From the NCBI GenBank assembly GCA_001695595.3, contig MBPM02000039.1, positions 310,001-374,000 on the forward strand: 64,000 nucleotides of DNA, in the 5' to 3' direction. The translations under genes and the position numbers were made by a program. Shown in pieces: positions 46,765-59,490 of the stretch (position 1 is the first letter of the stretch; every line of letters begins with the position of its first letter). The stretch comes from Plasmopara viticola (taxonomy: Eukaryota; Oomycota; Peronosporomycetes; Peronosporales; Peronosporaceae). The notes under the pieces are model-generated. The model was not told where the DNA came from. It did not search any database and saw only the letters and a program-made list of their open reading frames with translations.

Positions 46765-48098
46765 TTTTTCGTATTTTACGATCATTATCTCTACTATTAG
46801 AAATTTAATCTCTCCTCCGACGTTTAATCAATAAAGCAACATAACTTTCCCGTAAGAAGTGGTCTACAAAATAAAGAAAAAATCGCTTTCCTAAAGCGAC
46901 CAAGCCTCAGCGATTTAGCGGGACGCTAGGATGTCTCAGCCAAATCGTTTAGAAAGACTGAAGCACAATTATCGTTGTTTGAGACAAATGCAGCCATTGA
47001 TAGCTATTGTCCCTCGATTAGGAAGCCTTAGAGCACACATTGCGCACGGCACACAGTTGACCACTTCTATATGACCAATTGTCAAATAATGACTTATTGC
47101 TGAAATAAGCAAGCGGGTTCTTGATAGTTATAACAACGTTTGCCAAAAGGCAGCAGCAAACGACGACTATGGTAACTGATTACCGCATCCATAAACAAAC
47201 TTAAAATTTGTGTACCAGTCTTGCTTCCTCAAATTGGTGCCAAATGTGTTGGGCGGCATACAAACAGAAATTTGCTCTTGCTGAAACTATACTTCGGCAA
47301 GTAAAAGATTGACTTGAGGCATACGGACCTACCAATTTTGGTACGCTCAGTAATGTTGAGCCGCTGGTTTAACCTCAGGCAGGTCTCACAGGTTTCCAGA
47401 CACCTGGCCACCCATCGGTGGGTTTAAAATCGCCCAACTTGTTTTGCCTCGGCCTGAATTGCTTATCGAAGCATCACGAGTCTACAGTGGTATGTCGTAC
47501 ATTAGGCCGAAGCATCACATCGGACTGGATCTGCCGAATATACCCAATAGTTTAGCAATCTGTTTACTCACCCATAGCGATATAGCCGTGATCACTATCC
47601 AGGTGTCAGCACTCGGCTTTCTACATGGGCATCCTTTTTATATGCCTTAGAAAAATAATTGATAGGGCTTATGAGCCATGCGGGCAAATTCATAATGTAT
47701 ATTGCGTCAAAACGCGCCGGCGAGCACATTGCGTTTGCCGGACTGAAATTTAGCATCAAGGATAGCCTTAAGCAAGCACATTTTCAGCGTTGTCAGACGA
47801 GACAAAGCCGCTAAGCATCATTTGCGACTCCATCGACTAAGTCGTCGGCTGCGTGCTACTGCATTTTGGCTAAAAGTGGTCAAGGGCTAGTCATTTGGCT
47901 TCAATCTCAGGCGGCTAAAGGCTGAAAGACAACCAACTTTCTCACGTGAAGGGTCTTCTTGCCATGACGCACGGACAGGAAAGTTTTCGAGCGTATCTTT
48001 GAAATTGTCAGCCTTTTGTATTTATTAAGGCCATGCAACGTTGAGGACGGCAATGGATGCGCCCCACTTGTTTTTAAAGTGGCAAGACACATATTTAA

Positions 48099-48159
48099 GC
48101 ATGCATTAAAATGTTTTTAATAACTTCGCAAAAGTTATTAAGAACATTATGACGCATGC
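48099..48159. repeat. Decayed 28 bp inverted repeat with 5-base loop
   Basis: Arms 48099-48126 and 48132-48159 pair at 24 of 28 positions around a CGCAA loop. The layout matches the perfect foldbacks elsewhere in the window but carries mismatches, as an older one would. Confidence 0.75.
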
Positions 48160-48594
48160 TTTCCAAACAGCACATAATGCCCTTTCTTATCAAAATCCTT
48201 TGCCGCGAAGATGCATCTGTCGATGTAAGCATAAATTTTGCTGGTCCTTATGACCCCAAAACATACTCTAGGTGGTTTGAATAGGCCTTTCCGGCCAATA
48301 AATTTCTTTCGTAGCAGCAATGTGAACATACATCGTCAGTGTATATCTTATGTTTTACCAGCTTCGACCTCGTAGTAAGCGATACTACTGTTAAATGACG
48401 GAGGCTCTGTGCTGCATGGAAATTCCAGCATAGCCAATTCTTGTTGTCTCGATTACCGTGATGAAGACTCTTGCTCGATAGAGCTGGCAGTATCTTCAAA
48501 AGCACAAGCTGCATATCTAAGAGATGAGGGCAGGCTGTACGATTCAAAAATACTTTCTCCATGTCCCAGTCAACAATCTACCGACCTTGATGTA

Positions 48595-48675
48595 ACAATT
48601 TTGACAGGGTCACACAGCACCTTGCACAAAGAATGCGTAGAAAGTAAGCGATCTTTCGATGAGTGACTATTTACT
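48595..48675. repeat. Short dispersed repeat, copy 2
   Basis: Matches 16336-16413 over about 80 bases: GGGTCACACAGCACCTTGCACA, then GCGTAGAAA, then TCGATGA...TATTTACT. The reverse strand reads LCKVLCDPV. Confidence 0.55.
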
Positions 48676-51600
48676 GTTTTTGCTCCAAAGAAATTAACGT
48701 GCACGATAATTTGACGATAAAAATTTGAATAAGATCGAGGAGTGCTTACAATTTTAATTTGAGAATTATTTATCCCGCAGCGATAATTATGTTCCATTAT
48801 GCATAACCAGTCTAAATACCGGCCGGGTCACCAAGAGTTTTCTTTCTTATAGGCGCCGTTTCGCCGAATGTCAGCTTTCGACATAAATCGTTGACTTGAT
48901 ATATTAACGTGTTATAGCTGAAAGCCATTAAAACTGGGAGGCCAATTTTTTGTAAAGGTGACGGATTCCCTTCCTCAATGACCAAAGAGTAGACCCCTTA
49001 ACACCTAAGTATTTCGAGTATAGGCGTTAGCAATGAAGAGAGCATGCCAAGCTACAAATCACAGTTAGCACATTTACAACTCAGACACATCAGGGATGAT
49101 CGTCTGTCGTCATGTAGAAAGGTGTCTTGGGACCACTTTTGGGGTATCGGCCGTTCTTAAGTCCGTCCGCTGAGATGATTTCTGCAAGAAACGCGCGGCC
49201 GCCCAATGAATCCGACGAAGTAGAACTTCTCATCGTTTAATGGCTTCAAGAGATCTCTTACATAAACAGCGATTCCAGAATCAGGAGAAAAACAATAAGT
49301 AGTAGAGGACGGACGATCTACGCGAAAAAATAGCAGATGATAAACACTACCAACACGAAGCCTATATAATCTCAATATTATTCAAAAGAGAAAGTATGGG
49401 TCGTAATTGCTAGCTGTACACACAATAGAAACTTCCAGGGCCTTTTTTCTATTAGTCTCCGGCACGTCGCAAAACCTTGCAAACTGCAAACAGCTGCGTC
49501 AAACCTAAAGCAGCTAGCTAAAGGCAAAAGAGAAATGGAACTAATTCGAGCTCAATATACGATTAATCAGACATTTTAAGCATATGTAAAGTAGAGAAAG
49601 ATTAAGCTGTGAATTTTATAATTTTAACAGCACTGGGTCAAGTCTTGTCCCTCAGTGTGATTGATCGTTAAGTATGCTGCTAAGATAAAAGCACGATTCC
49701 TGGATTGGTCAACGTTAAATCATAGATGTTAGCCGCTTGTTTTCGCGCAACAAAATTTGAAGAGTCAAGATCTTAACTCTGCTGTGCATTACTCTTATTG
49801 ATTGTATATGGCAATTACACGCTGAAAAAGTAGGTATCAATTTTTCTCCTTTTTAGACGTGCTGATGTCTTTAAGGACTCTACAAGCGATAATTCGCACA
49901 CTGCACAAGCTGTCAGAAATACCAAAATATAGTTGTATTAGGTGCCGTAATTACAGGTGGTGACGTGAGAACACGAATAGCGAGTAGCAAAATCCCAAAA
50001 ATTACATGGCTCCAAAAAATAAAGTGGGTAACCTCTTTTTACGAGTGAGAGTACAGAGCCGCCGATAGTAAGTACTTTTGTCCCGAATGCTAGTGCCATA
50101 TTTTCGATACACGATAAGAAGGACGCATTACTCAAACTTTGCTTTAAAACCAGCACGTGGTCAAAAAATAAACTATGTTTGCCAAAAAAATAGTCGATTT
50201 TTTTGCGCGTACCAATCAGGATTTAGCCAAAGGTATTACACATAGGTGACCTTAAGGAATTAAAGATTGCTCAGTCGTAGGCTCCGACACGTTTTTGGTA
50301 GTAATAATACCAATCCTGGAGAATATTTTTCTGGATGAAATACAAATATAATTCCCTTTTCAGGCAAATAGATTGGATTTACTTAATCGACATACGAGGC
50401 ACGTAAGCTATCAAATTCTGAATGCTTTTGAAGATATGACTAATTATTGTAGTAATCCGCGATTGTAACGACCAAAAAGCCGGATTTGACACTCTTACCG
50501 GACAGGTCAGCTACCAAACATTTTTTTTTGCAGAGCACGAAATAAAGCACGAGATATGAAATATTAGGTCACTAGTGATGGTGCTCATTAATGTCTTACT
50601 TGGCTGACAAGGTGAGGGAGCCAATGCCCTTGCGGTCGTCGCCGCATTGCTGAGCTCAGATACGAGCGGAAAATCGCAACAAGCTCATGCTTAAAAAGCG
50701 GGACAGTTCAACAGGAACTGAACAAACACTACTTTTGAGGAAGGACGTAGCAAATCCGAGTGGAGTGTCTATAGAGCATTAAATTTGGTGAACTTTGATG
50801 CTGTAATGATAAGTTGGATAATTCACCAGCGACAGTCGGTTAATTTGTTGAAATACTATCAAAGTGGATAGCAATGTTGCAAAAACTATCAGCCCTTCAG
50901 TAACATCAAATTGCCTAGTCACACGGGTGTTAAGACCAAAGAGCCTAGTTGTTGTGAAGAAAAACAATTATATATAGCGTGGTCAGCTACTCCTGCTACA
51001 GTCAAGTGGCTTTAAGCTCTTAAGTTCAGTAGCTCTAGTATCCCAAGTAGGGCCTTTAAATAGAGCGCACATGACGTGAGCTGAGCTGTCGATTTTCCTT
51101 GTGGATGGTTTTTCTTGTCAGTCACAAGATTATCCTTGACATTCATGGATACATTTTGCATCGAATTCTTGTTCTTTTCTTGCAGAATCATGCAGCTTGC
51201 AGCTAGGGGTTCTTTGTTAGCCACCTGCTGAGGCATAAGGCTGTCGGACGGCCAAGTTATAATGCTACGCAATTAGAAGACTGTGCACTAAAAATGCAAT
51301 GGTCGATCTGACTATGAAATCGGATGTCACAAAGATAAAAAATCCATGTTCTCTTCAAGTGCAGAAGGCTTTAAATTGGCCCCGAAAAATACCCAACTTC
51401 ACCGTCAAGGCGGACCTTATAAGAATATATAGAACTTGCACTCGATCGTGCAGAAGCGGCTGATCTCCAAGCAGGAGGCTCAACGCCGAGGAAAGCATGA
51501 GAACCACTTTTCTTGCAGAATATACTTTCCTCTTGCAAAACTCTGTAGTCCATCTGCTACTTAGATATAATGTGACGTCTTATTGCGTCTGTGCACGTCT

Positions 51601-54132
51601 AGAATGATCGAGAAGGTGCTGGCTGCTGAACATACTACATTTCAATGAAGGCTTTCCAGATTTCTCATCGTGACGATCTCAGTAAACCTGATACATTAAC
51701 GTTATCTAGAGCGTGTAACCACGCAGGCTCTGTTTTAAAAAACTATACGCACGACAGGGGTGGTGACAAGACTGTTAGGCAAGTAATACACGTTCCTTCC
51801 GTCGCGCGTCAGGACATGGTGAAAGTGACCAAAACATACGATCAAGACCGTTCCTCAAATTGTTCAGTTTGGTGTTCTGTCGGAGCAAAAGTATCTGTAA
51901 GGTGCGTCGTATCTACCCATTGGATATGCAAACTACATTCTCAACTTCTAGACGTTTAATACACTTTAAGGTAAGAATACTCAATTAAACTGTTCCAATG
52001 AAATTCCTTAATTTGTTTAGGGCTAGTAGCAAGTCGAGTTTAAGTGAATTTCTATCCAGAAGTTAAGCTAACATTGGTGTTGAGATTCTTCCGAGAAATG
52101 TACTTAAGTCCAGGCTAAAAACACTGTGAGGTCTAGCTAAAAACTATCCATTTTTTACCACCTTTTACTTATAAATGCGCTTAATAATGTGATCTCCAAA
52201 ATGTACTCAAGTTAATAAGAGGCGACTTGGTTTAACGCCTTTCACCGGCTGGTAAAGAAGATTATCTTTCTCGTTGGTCCAAAAAGTGAGTTTACCTTTC
52301 GCGAGACCGGGTCATCATTTTAACTTCAATTTATGTGAATCATCAGCATCGCTAGCAGCTTTTATTTAAGCATGTTGACTATTTGAGTCACCCAAGGGAT
52401 AAACTGTATGTTGCTATTCAAGATTTTGGCCTGCCTTTTTTTAGGATTAGTGACGTGCTTAACGAAGACATTCCAGGACGTAAAATTGTCCCGAATAAAT
52501 GTTGTAGACTTTCTTTGATTATATGTTAGAATTTTCGCATGTGCGGTGAGTCGGACGACAGTTTTGACACTCTAAGGGCTTGTTCGAAGATAGCAAAGCT
52601 GAATATTCGGCGTTGTCGCTTTTCAGATTGCTTTGCCACTTTGAGCAGGTAGGTGAGAGTTTACCGGAGCGCCCTTGGTACTTTTTCTTCACCATTCGGC
52701 GAGTCAAATTTCTGAAATTTGAGGACGGTTCACATTTGAGATTCTTAATGCGCAGCCATTTGCGCGTATGCATTTACTTGAGGAGGTACGTAAAGTCCAA
52801 GATGCTTGAGCACTCTTACACAGTTATGCCGTTTAACAGCTTTGCTACCTCATTTCAGCTGTACTGCAACAGCTTACTGTTGCGCAAGACACCTTAACGC
52901 GCCGGTGTCTTTTAATATACTTATGGCTAAAAGAGCTCTCATCTCTTAATAATCGGAAAGGTAGCGCACACAACTAAGAGAACACCACTATTAAGATTTT
53001 CTTCGGAAGTTGCTAGTGTCCAAAACTTGGCTTCTATGATATGAACTAATAATGAGGAGTTCGTTCGGATCCAATATAGCAACACTCCTGTGTGGCTTAC
53101 TCAGTGAGCTTTTGAATTCCTAAACGACAAAAAGTTTCCCATCAATGCAGAGATGAATCATGTGTCCTGGCTAGCTATGCCCATATTAGCTTATGCTGAC
53201 TTAAATTGTAGCGCTCATCCTATTAATTAATGTTCATGACCGTTCAACTTGACAATTTTCCAACCAGGTTTTTTGTAAGTGCGAGTCTGACAAAGGGTGC
53301 ACTCCCCTCGAGGAGCGGCTTTAATTGCACCTTGCAATATAACCACCTGTACTCATTAATGCCGCGTCGACCCTCAACCCCTTTGTACAACTACTTTGAC
53401 TTAGTTTTGTATATAATTTATTGATGAGAGCTGTCAGCTTACTGGAATGTTGTATATATCGCGTTGTTAAGGCGTCCCTTGGCAGCAGGCACAAATGTTC
53501 ATAAGCAAGTGGAACCTTTTAGAGCAGGACGAAGCTTTGTTATCCTTAATTCTTTCATGTGCTTGTATAATTAGATGAAGTTTTCACACAGGTCAAGGCC
53601 AACGCTTAGCTCTGCCACTCAGGTTAGTGGAGTAAAAGCATTAAACAAACGGCCGTCGACAATCAGGGCCTTCTTAATGGCCATCATTCTCTCTCGAAAC
53701 TTCGAGGCTCATGCCTAAATCTTATCATCCAAGCTCAGCGCATATATCTCCAACAACGCAATGTTTAATATTTAATTTGGCACTCAAATAGTTGAAAATG
53801 AATTTTCTTCTTTTGTTGATACCATTGGTGCATATCGCGCGTACGCTAGACTGCATTCCGCATTGAGACGTTTGAAGGAATATATTGACCGATTAATCAT
53901 GTGGACGTAGATGCAAAAAGCCATTACTGGCTTCCCGTTAAGAAAGCTAAGAAAGTGTGCGTCTTGGTGCATAAGTACCTCCAAATTTGAAAGTTTCTAT
54001 TTCACAGACAGAAGTATAGATAGAATAAACATTGTATGAAAGTAAAACGCGTCCTATTGCAGACTCTGTTTCTCCTAAAATAAAGGAGAGAAAACTTATA
54101 ATTACCAAAGTCTCTTGTATGCTCCTGGACTC

Positions 54133-54170
54133 TCCTATGTGCAAGTTGTTGTATGACCTTGTCACACCTA
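54133..54170. repeat. Short dispersed repeat, copy 3 (partial, opposite orientation)
   Basis: CCTATGTGCAAGTTGTTGTATGACCTTGTCACA is a diverged reverse complement of the core of the copies at 16336 and 48595. It reads MCKLLYDLV on the plus strand. Confidence 0.45.
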
Positions 54171-54276
54171 GCGCTTGCCATCACTTAAAGCCTACGCGAG
54201 AAATTCGCTACCCACAGATTTTGTGTTAGTTACCTACCTTTCCACAGTTGCCGGGCAATTCATTCACACTACTAAG

Positions 54277-54417
54277 ATGCCTTTTTGGCTTCAACGGATC
54301 TGTATAAGCGGCTGCATTTGCAGCCTCCTCCTGCTTACCAGTTGGATCATCGTTGTGCCGCTCGATCGTACCAGAAGAGGCTATGCTAAAGAGCTCGAGG
54401 AGCACAGGCTCATCTAG
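54277..54417 (+). CDS. Small ORF with signal-anchor, uncertain
   Basis: 46 codons from ATG. The sequence has a hydrophobic core ISGCICSLLLLTSWIIVVP after a short basic start, then a charged tail RRGYAKELEEH. TTCATTCACACTACT, an Inr-like motif, lies just upstream. The layout would suit a small membrane or secreted peptide, but nothing else supports it and chance is possible. Confidence 0.22.
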   Translation: MPFWLQRICISGCICSLLLLTSWIIVVPLDRTRRGYAKELEEHRLI

Positions 54418-57013
54418 TTAAAGGAAAGAAAAGCAATTAAATCAAAAAGGTGGAGACTATTACTAAGTCGTAGATTGTCAGGATTTGCGCTCTTTCACCT
54501 GTCAGGCTATATATATATATACAGCTGGACTCTGATCCGTACACATAGCTCACCGACTTTTTGTGTCCTGAAAAACATTGAGAAACCAGCAAACATTAAG
54601 ATTTCCCACGTTTTGCGTTTTCTTGGCTGCAAATAAGGAAGGTGTGAGCTTCATAATTTTAATAAGAGCGGAGGGATTGACGGCTTTGATACTGAATTGA
54701 GATTTCCGGACTAATTTATGACGACTATGTTCATGACGACCTATAGGCTGGATTGGCTTGAACGTAACTCTCAAAAGTGTATGCTGCATCTATAGAAGAG
54801 ACAGTTACGATTTGCTCTTTGAGCAGAGTTCATTCACAAATAATATTGCTAATTCAATGAGCTTTGGACGGGTAATTCCTCATCCTATAAGACCCGTTGG
54901 CTTCCAAGGAATCAATGAATACCAAGCCGAACCCGGTCAAGTGGACCTTTATCTCACTCGATCTCTGTTAGCACTCCCAGAGCCTCACGAGTCGCCCTAC
55001 TAAATATATCCAAAGCCCATTTCAGGGGTGTGTTTTATACACACCCATTGTACTAGCTCTTGGTTGAGAAAAGCTTGAGTAATCTTTGAAGTAATTCTTT
55101 AAGCGGTGAAAACCTCGCTATAGATACAAATACGTTTTCCCTAAATTTTATATAAGCTGAACTTTTAGGTGTGGTCAATGTTAACAATTACCGTGTAGAG
55201 ATGTCAGGCACGAAAATGACCTACAAATTACTGGTTCGCAACGCGATAGCCACTTCCAAGAAAACAGTGTGAGCTTTTTAATGTCATCTTTGCTTGAATG
55301 GTAAATAATGACATAGCTTAGCGACTTGTGATAAGCTAAACAAGGCAACAATACCTTTTTAGAGAAAAGACGTGCTACATGTTCTACGTCCGGGTGTACG
55401 CGGCACAGTGCTCTGACATCGATAGATGGCTACTAACTAGCTCAGATGAGACGATCGATAAAACGCCCCACAACATTGAGTACACCTTCAGGAGTGATTA
55501 GTGATGCTACAAGCGCTATTGGCCGCCCCGGCAGCGTTTCATCGATTGGTTTTACCAACATCTCGACTTTTATACACAAAGTGTATGACATTTTCGTCTG
55601 ATCGCTACGAAAAAATTAGTCGGCACTGGAGACCACCTGGAAATAGCTGTTGAAATCATGGGGCCAAAAAACATTATGCTAGCATCGACGAATGCGTCTT
55701 TACGGCGGAGGAAGTTAATGTCTTCAGCTGTTATGTGTGCAGCCATGAGGCTTAAGCAGAGCCCGACAAAGGTAAAGCTGTCTAAGCTTGACCTACGTCA
55801 CGCTTTTAAGCATTTTGACAAGTACAATAAATCTCTGTTCGCTCCACTGAGACGACGAACTCTTTGCAGTCACCAACTTATCTGTAAGCACAGCCTTTGT
55901 GGAAGCAGCCTTTGTAATTGATACACAGCTTAAATAGCAATAATGCCAATGCTTACCATACTATATTGTACGCACAATCGCCAAAAGTGAAGGCTTTGTT
56001 CGCAGGTTAGACCAGTCCAAAAGTAATTTGGCAAAGAGTCCCCTCATGTTGCCTGACATACCGATTTCTTTGCAGAGTCAATGGTATAAATTTAAACAAT
56101 CTTCTTCGGAGTTGGTCCGGAAGACCCGGCCGCGGCTGTCATATTTACTGCCTATTTGTTCACTATTAACAATTAAATTGCCTTTTTGTCTAAAAATGAT
56201 AGATGATGTTCATAATTCTCTTATTCGATATGATACAAGAAATGACTTTTTAAAAAGTTAAAAAGAATGTTGGCCCTTGGTGCACGACAGGCTAATTAAC
56301 CGGTTTGGAGACTAGAGACATAAAGCCCGCCTTCATTGAAAAATCAATCATAAACGCGGGCTTTGTAAAGCTGCAATTATAAATGATACGTGCGACCCGG
56401 TATCAAGCTCGCAGCTACTGTAAATCAAGAAGTAAGAAAGCTCTCAAGATACCACACCGCCATTTGCGGCCATGAGTGCGGCGTCTTTGAATGCGATACA
56501 TTTAGATTGATGGTCCAGCTACAACATGCGGTTGTGACGGTTTGTATCGTTTTTGAACGAGCTCGTAGCATGAAAGTATCTGCTGCGAAAGTGAGAGATG
56601 TGCAAAGGAGCCAACAAAGCATGATGATTGTTATCCACCACGTGCCAGTTTTCCAGAGTCGACGGCAAACTTGTGTCTGGCTAGAAAATGCGGCTATTGC
56701 AGTATAAGAAACGAAGGAATATCCTGTGCTATTGCATTCAAAGAACCTCCAAGTAGCGACAAGTGTAGCATTGTGGCCGATTGTCGTGTCGAATCGTAGA
56801 TTGAAGGATGTGAGACGGCTTTCAGCCAATGAGCGCCGGGTATGAGCTACTGACTCACTGGCTAGCGTTGCGACATGGATTGAGAAACCGTTCGTATGTG
56901 CAAAAAAACAGACAAATTAGCTCCACTTTTTCAAACTCACTTTTTGCATACGGAATGTATCTGTTCATGTCATTGTTTCTTTTAAACTTTTCAGTATCAA
57001 CAAGAATAGAAAC
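54418..57013. other. Intergenic, no gene recognised
   Basis: Contains an AT dinucleotide run near 54511-54522. Overlapping opposite frames at 56390-56829 are open for 105 and 134 codons but neither has a recognisable domain; the minus one has a hydrophobic MLCWLLCTSLTFA stretch. Not called as genes. Confidence 0.45.
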
Positions 57014-57874
57014 TCACGGCATGTTGATTTTCGGCGACTTGTTCGTTGCAAAGAGACCAAAGTGTTTCTCGCTCTCTGCGCCCGAGTAACTAAATGGCGA
57101 GTCGTATACTAGGAACCAGTACGACTGACTTTTATTGGGGCACCATCCATAGATATAGTCGTAAAAGTACTGCGTCATAGCACCAGTCGATGGAACGTTG
57201 TCAGCATAGTTTTCACCAGCAGAGGGCCATCCTGTCTCTGTGAGACGAATCTTGGTCGAGCTGAACTTTGCCTCCATTTGCTGCCATTGTGTCTCCAGCT
57301 TTTTAATCGCTGGTTGACTTCCTGGCGTGAAGAATGGGTGGATATTGACACCGATAACATCGCAATTGTTCGCCAGTGTCCATGCTCCGTCAGCCTCGAG
57401 CCATTCATTGATACGCTGAGCCGAGCCAACTGGTGTATTGCCGACGCAAATCTTTATGCGGCGGATGTAGCCAACGAGCTGTTCGGCCGTAAACGTGCCA
57501 AAGTTGCCATTTATGAGATCTTCATTGCCTACGTAAACAGCTTCGACCGCCCACGAATTCTGCGCGTATCCAGTGCATACTGCCTGAATCTCAGATTCAA
57601 TCTGTTGAGGATCTGTAAGCTGCACACCCACAGCGATACGAAGATTAGCAGCTGCAGCCACACTGATGGCGTTGACGCTGCCAAATTGTGCTTGGTACGT
57701 GCGCACACTGGAAAAGTGCTGCGAGAGTTGGGCCATGTCAGCAGCAATTGCATTTTGATTGACAACCGGGTTGTGGTAGGGGGCGTAGCATACACCAGTC
57801 GAGAGCTTTTTGGCATTGACAATATGTACGGCCAAAAACGCAGCGACAATCATCAGATATTGCCAGGTAGGCAT
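57014..57874 (-). CDS. Secreted GH17 family glucan beta-1,3-glucosidase-like protein (paralogue)
   Basis: This 286-residue protein has a signal peptide (about 1-21, [15 protein letters not shown]) and one GH17 domain. Landmarks are TGVCYAPYH (26-34), VRTYQ (57-61), [10 protein letters not shown] (75-84), YVGNED with predicted acid/base Glu118, IGVNIHPFF (174-182), [11 protein letters not shown] with predicted nucleophile Glu213, YWFLVYD and KHFGLF. Both catalytic residues are kept. It is clearly related to the gene at 9378-10247 along its whole length and likewise intronless, but is not adjacent. Expected to act outside the cell on beta-1,3-glucan. A degenerate Inr-like TCATATCTGCATTTTC lies about 30-50 bases upstream of the ATG. 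Divergently placed from ATG5, with about 400 bp between starts. Confidence 0.92.
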   Translation of the reverse strand: MPTWQYLMIVAAFLAVHIVNAKKLSTGVCYAPYHNPVVNQNAIAADMAQLSQHFSSVRTYQAQFGSVNAISVAAAANLRIAVGVQLTDPQQIESEIQAVCTGYAQNSWAVEAVYVGNEDLINGNFGTFTAEQLVGYIRRIKICVGNTPVGSAQRINEWLEADGAWTLANNCDVIGVNIHPFFTPGSQPAIKKLETQWQQMEAKFSSTKIRLTETGWPSAGENYADNVPSTGAMTQYFYDYIYGWCPNKSQSYWFLVYDSPFSYSGAESEKHFGLFATNKSPKINMP

Positions 57875-57923
57875 GGTAGCGTCGCGTCGACTTGATGTAG
57901 ACGTGAAGAAAATGCAGATATGA

Positions 57924-58282
57924 CGATTGGGCTAAGACGCTCAGCAATCGCTGGAGCACGATCGATCGAAGGATCGGCATTAATGATTTGCATGCATGGC
58001 ACGACAACCTTCTCTATTAGAATGCAAAATAAGGTAGTAAGTAATACACATCTTTTTTTCCAACGATCTTCTCACAAAACTTGCCTCCAAGGCATCGCTT
58101 TATTTTGTGGGACCAGAAAACCCTCCTGTAAGTCAAATAATATACACGACATACCGTCAGGATTGTCATAATTCTTATGGAAGGGTCTATCGTAGCTGTC
58201 GAAATAACATCCATACGACAAACTCTTATGTTGCTATGATGCTTTAAGTGTTAAGTTGCTTTCAGCAACAATCATCAAAGTC
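57924..58282. promoter_or_regulatory. Divergent intergenic region between GH17 and ATG5
   Basis: About 400 bp separate the two divergent ATGs (57874 and 58283), so both promoters must lie here. A weak Inr-like motif for the GH17 gene is at 57905-57923. None is convincing for ATG5. Confidence 0.4.
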
Positions 58283-59390
58283 ATGACGGAAGCATCTTCC
58301 TCAAGTCTCTTCCAGCAGCGCGTTTGGGCTGGGCGTATCCCTGTCGTGTTCTCGCTCGATCCAAATGAAGTCACTACGCTACACGCACCACGTCCGTTCT
58401 ATGTGGGTTTGCATTTGCACATGACGATAAAAAATGCCATTCTGAGTGCAACTTTGTCTGTCCAGGCCATGGTGCCTCGGATGAGCTACTTAATCTCCCA
58501 AACTCGCGATGTGGTTGAATATTTCCGTGATTCAGCGCCACCAATGTCTGTTATGCAGGGTGCGTCCATCTGGTTTGAAGCCAAGGGTGTGCCATTGCAT
58601 TGGCACCTCCCTTTTGGTCTATTGCGAGATCTGCTGTGCGGTCCGAGCGCCCATGATGACGCTTTGGACCTGCCTTGGGCACTAACGGTGCATTTTTTGG
58701 ATTATCCCAAAGATGCATTGATACCATGTGAAAATGAACAAATCATCGAGTCGCATTTTATGCATAGTTTGAAGCAATCCACGTTCCTGCGCATGGGCTC
58801 AACGAAAACAGTGATGGCACTGCCTGAGGCGCAGCAAAATCAGATTTGGACGAGCATCACAAAAAGTACGCAAAGAAATTCTTTGAAAATCATCAAGTTC
58901 TTATATTCTGATCAGCTGGCGTCCCGTAGATGATTATGAAAAATATCGGCAAGCAACACAAGAGTTGCAATTAGGCGAAAACACCTCGGCATTACGGCAT
59001 TTGCCATTTCGAGTGCATCTTGGCCTTGCACCTGCAATCCAGATGCCGATCGTTCCCTTACAAGATGGTACGATTACGTTATCTAATCGCATAGATAGCA
59101 AATATCTGGTGTTTGATGTTGTTCACAAATGTAAAGCGTTCTTTTGACGTGTTATGCTATCTTGGTCAGGTCGCGACAAGACACTGCTAGAAGTGTTGCA
59201 CTACTTGTTGCCCGATCTATTCCCTTCTGGCACAGAAGTAGACTCCGAGGTACAAAAGTTGCAATTAATCGTGCACGGCATCGCCACACCTGCTAACGTT
59301 TCAATCGTCGAGCTGTACCGGAATTTTGCCTACGCCGACGGCTTTCTTTATGTCGCGGTTTTATCCCGGTCCTCAGAGGTCGAAGTTTAG
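58283..59390 (+). CDS. ATG5: Autophagy protein 5 (three exons)
   Basis: ATG5 is conjugated to ATG12 and, with ATG16, promotes ATG8 lipidation on the growing autophagosome membrane. Exons 58283-58865, 58930-59067 and 59170-59390 give 313 residues. The reading frame looks broken unless two introns are removed: 58866-58929 (64 bp, GTACGC...CCGTAG) and 59068-59169 (102 bp, GTACGA...GGTCAG). The joins restore SITK-NDYEKYRQATQEL and PLQDG-RDKTLLEVLHYLLP, both fitting ATG5. Other landmarks are VWAGRIPVVFSLDPNEVT (14-31), the Lys164 position in HSLKQS matching the ATG12-acceptor lysine, PLHWHLPFGLLRDLL (104-118), LRHLPFRVHL and, near the end, LIVHGI and YADGFLYVAV. The TTG at 58256 is not taken as start; the first ATG is 58283. 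The U-box gene follows 100 bp downstream on the same strand. Confidence 0.88.
58866..58929 (+). other. Intron 1 of ATG5 (64 bp)
   Basis: GTACGC donor and CCGTAG acceptor. Without removal, frame 1 stops at 58931-58933. With removal, the phase-1 split codon AAT continues as NDYEKYRQ, in keeping with ATG5 homologues. Confidence 0.8.
59068..59169 (+). other. Intron 2 of ATG5 (102 bp)
   Basis: GTACGA donor and TTGGTCAG acceptor. It is a multiple of three but contains an in-frame TGA (59145-59147) and a stretch unrelated to ATG5. Removal joins PLQDG to RDKTLLEVLHYLLPDLF. Confidence 0.8.
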
Positions 59391-59490
59391 GAAAAAGAAA
59401 GCTACTTAAAGAATATGCCACAATAGATAGATTTTTTTAGATCAACCATTTTTCTCGCAGAGAAGACTTAATAATTTCGAAAAAGACCCA

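Larger units (their letters stand above)
46765..54276. other. Long intergenic region, no gene recognised
   Basis: The longest frames (51645-51959 and 52580-52897, plus; 52519-52773, minus) have no recognisable domain, signal or splice structure. The region holds two copies of a short dispersed repeat and a decayed inverted repeat, listed separately. Ancient mobile-element sequence is the likeliest content. Confidence 0.5.

Noticed and set aside
56425..56829. 134-codon minus frame with a hydrophobic stretch as a secreted protein
   Set aside because: The frame starts at TTG, the hydrophobic part is internal, and an equally long frame overlaps on the other strand.
57278..57895. 205-codon plus-strand frame opposite the GH17 gene
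   Set aside because: The sense GH17 frame has signal peptide, both catalytic glutamates and full length; the antisense frame has no domain.
58931..59147. ATG5 as a pseudogene with a frameshift and a stop codon
   Set aside because: Two GT-AG introns of plausible size remove both defects and restore family-like sequence at each join.
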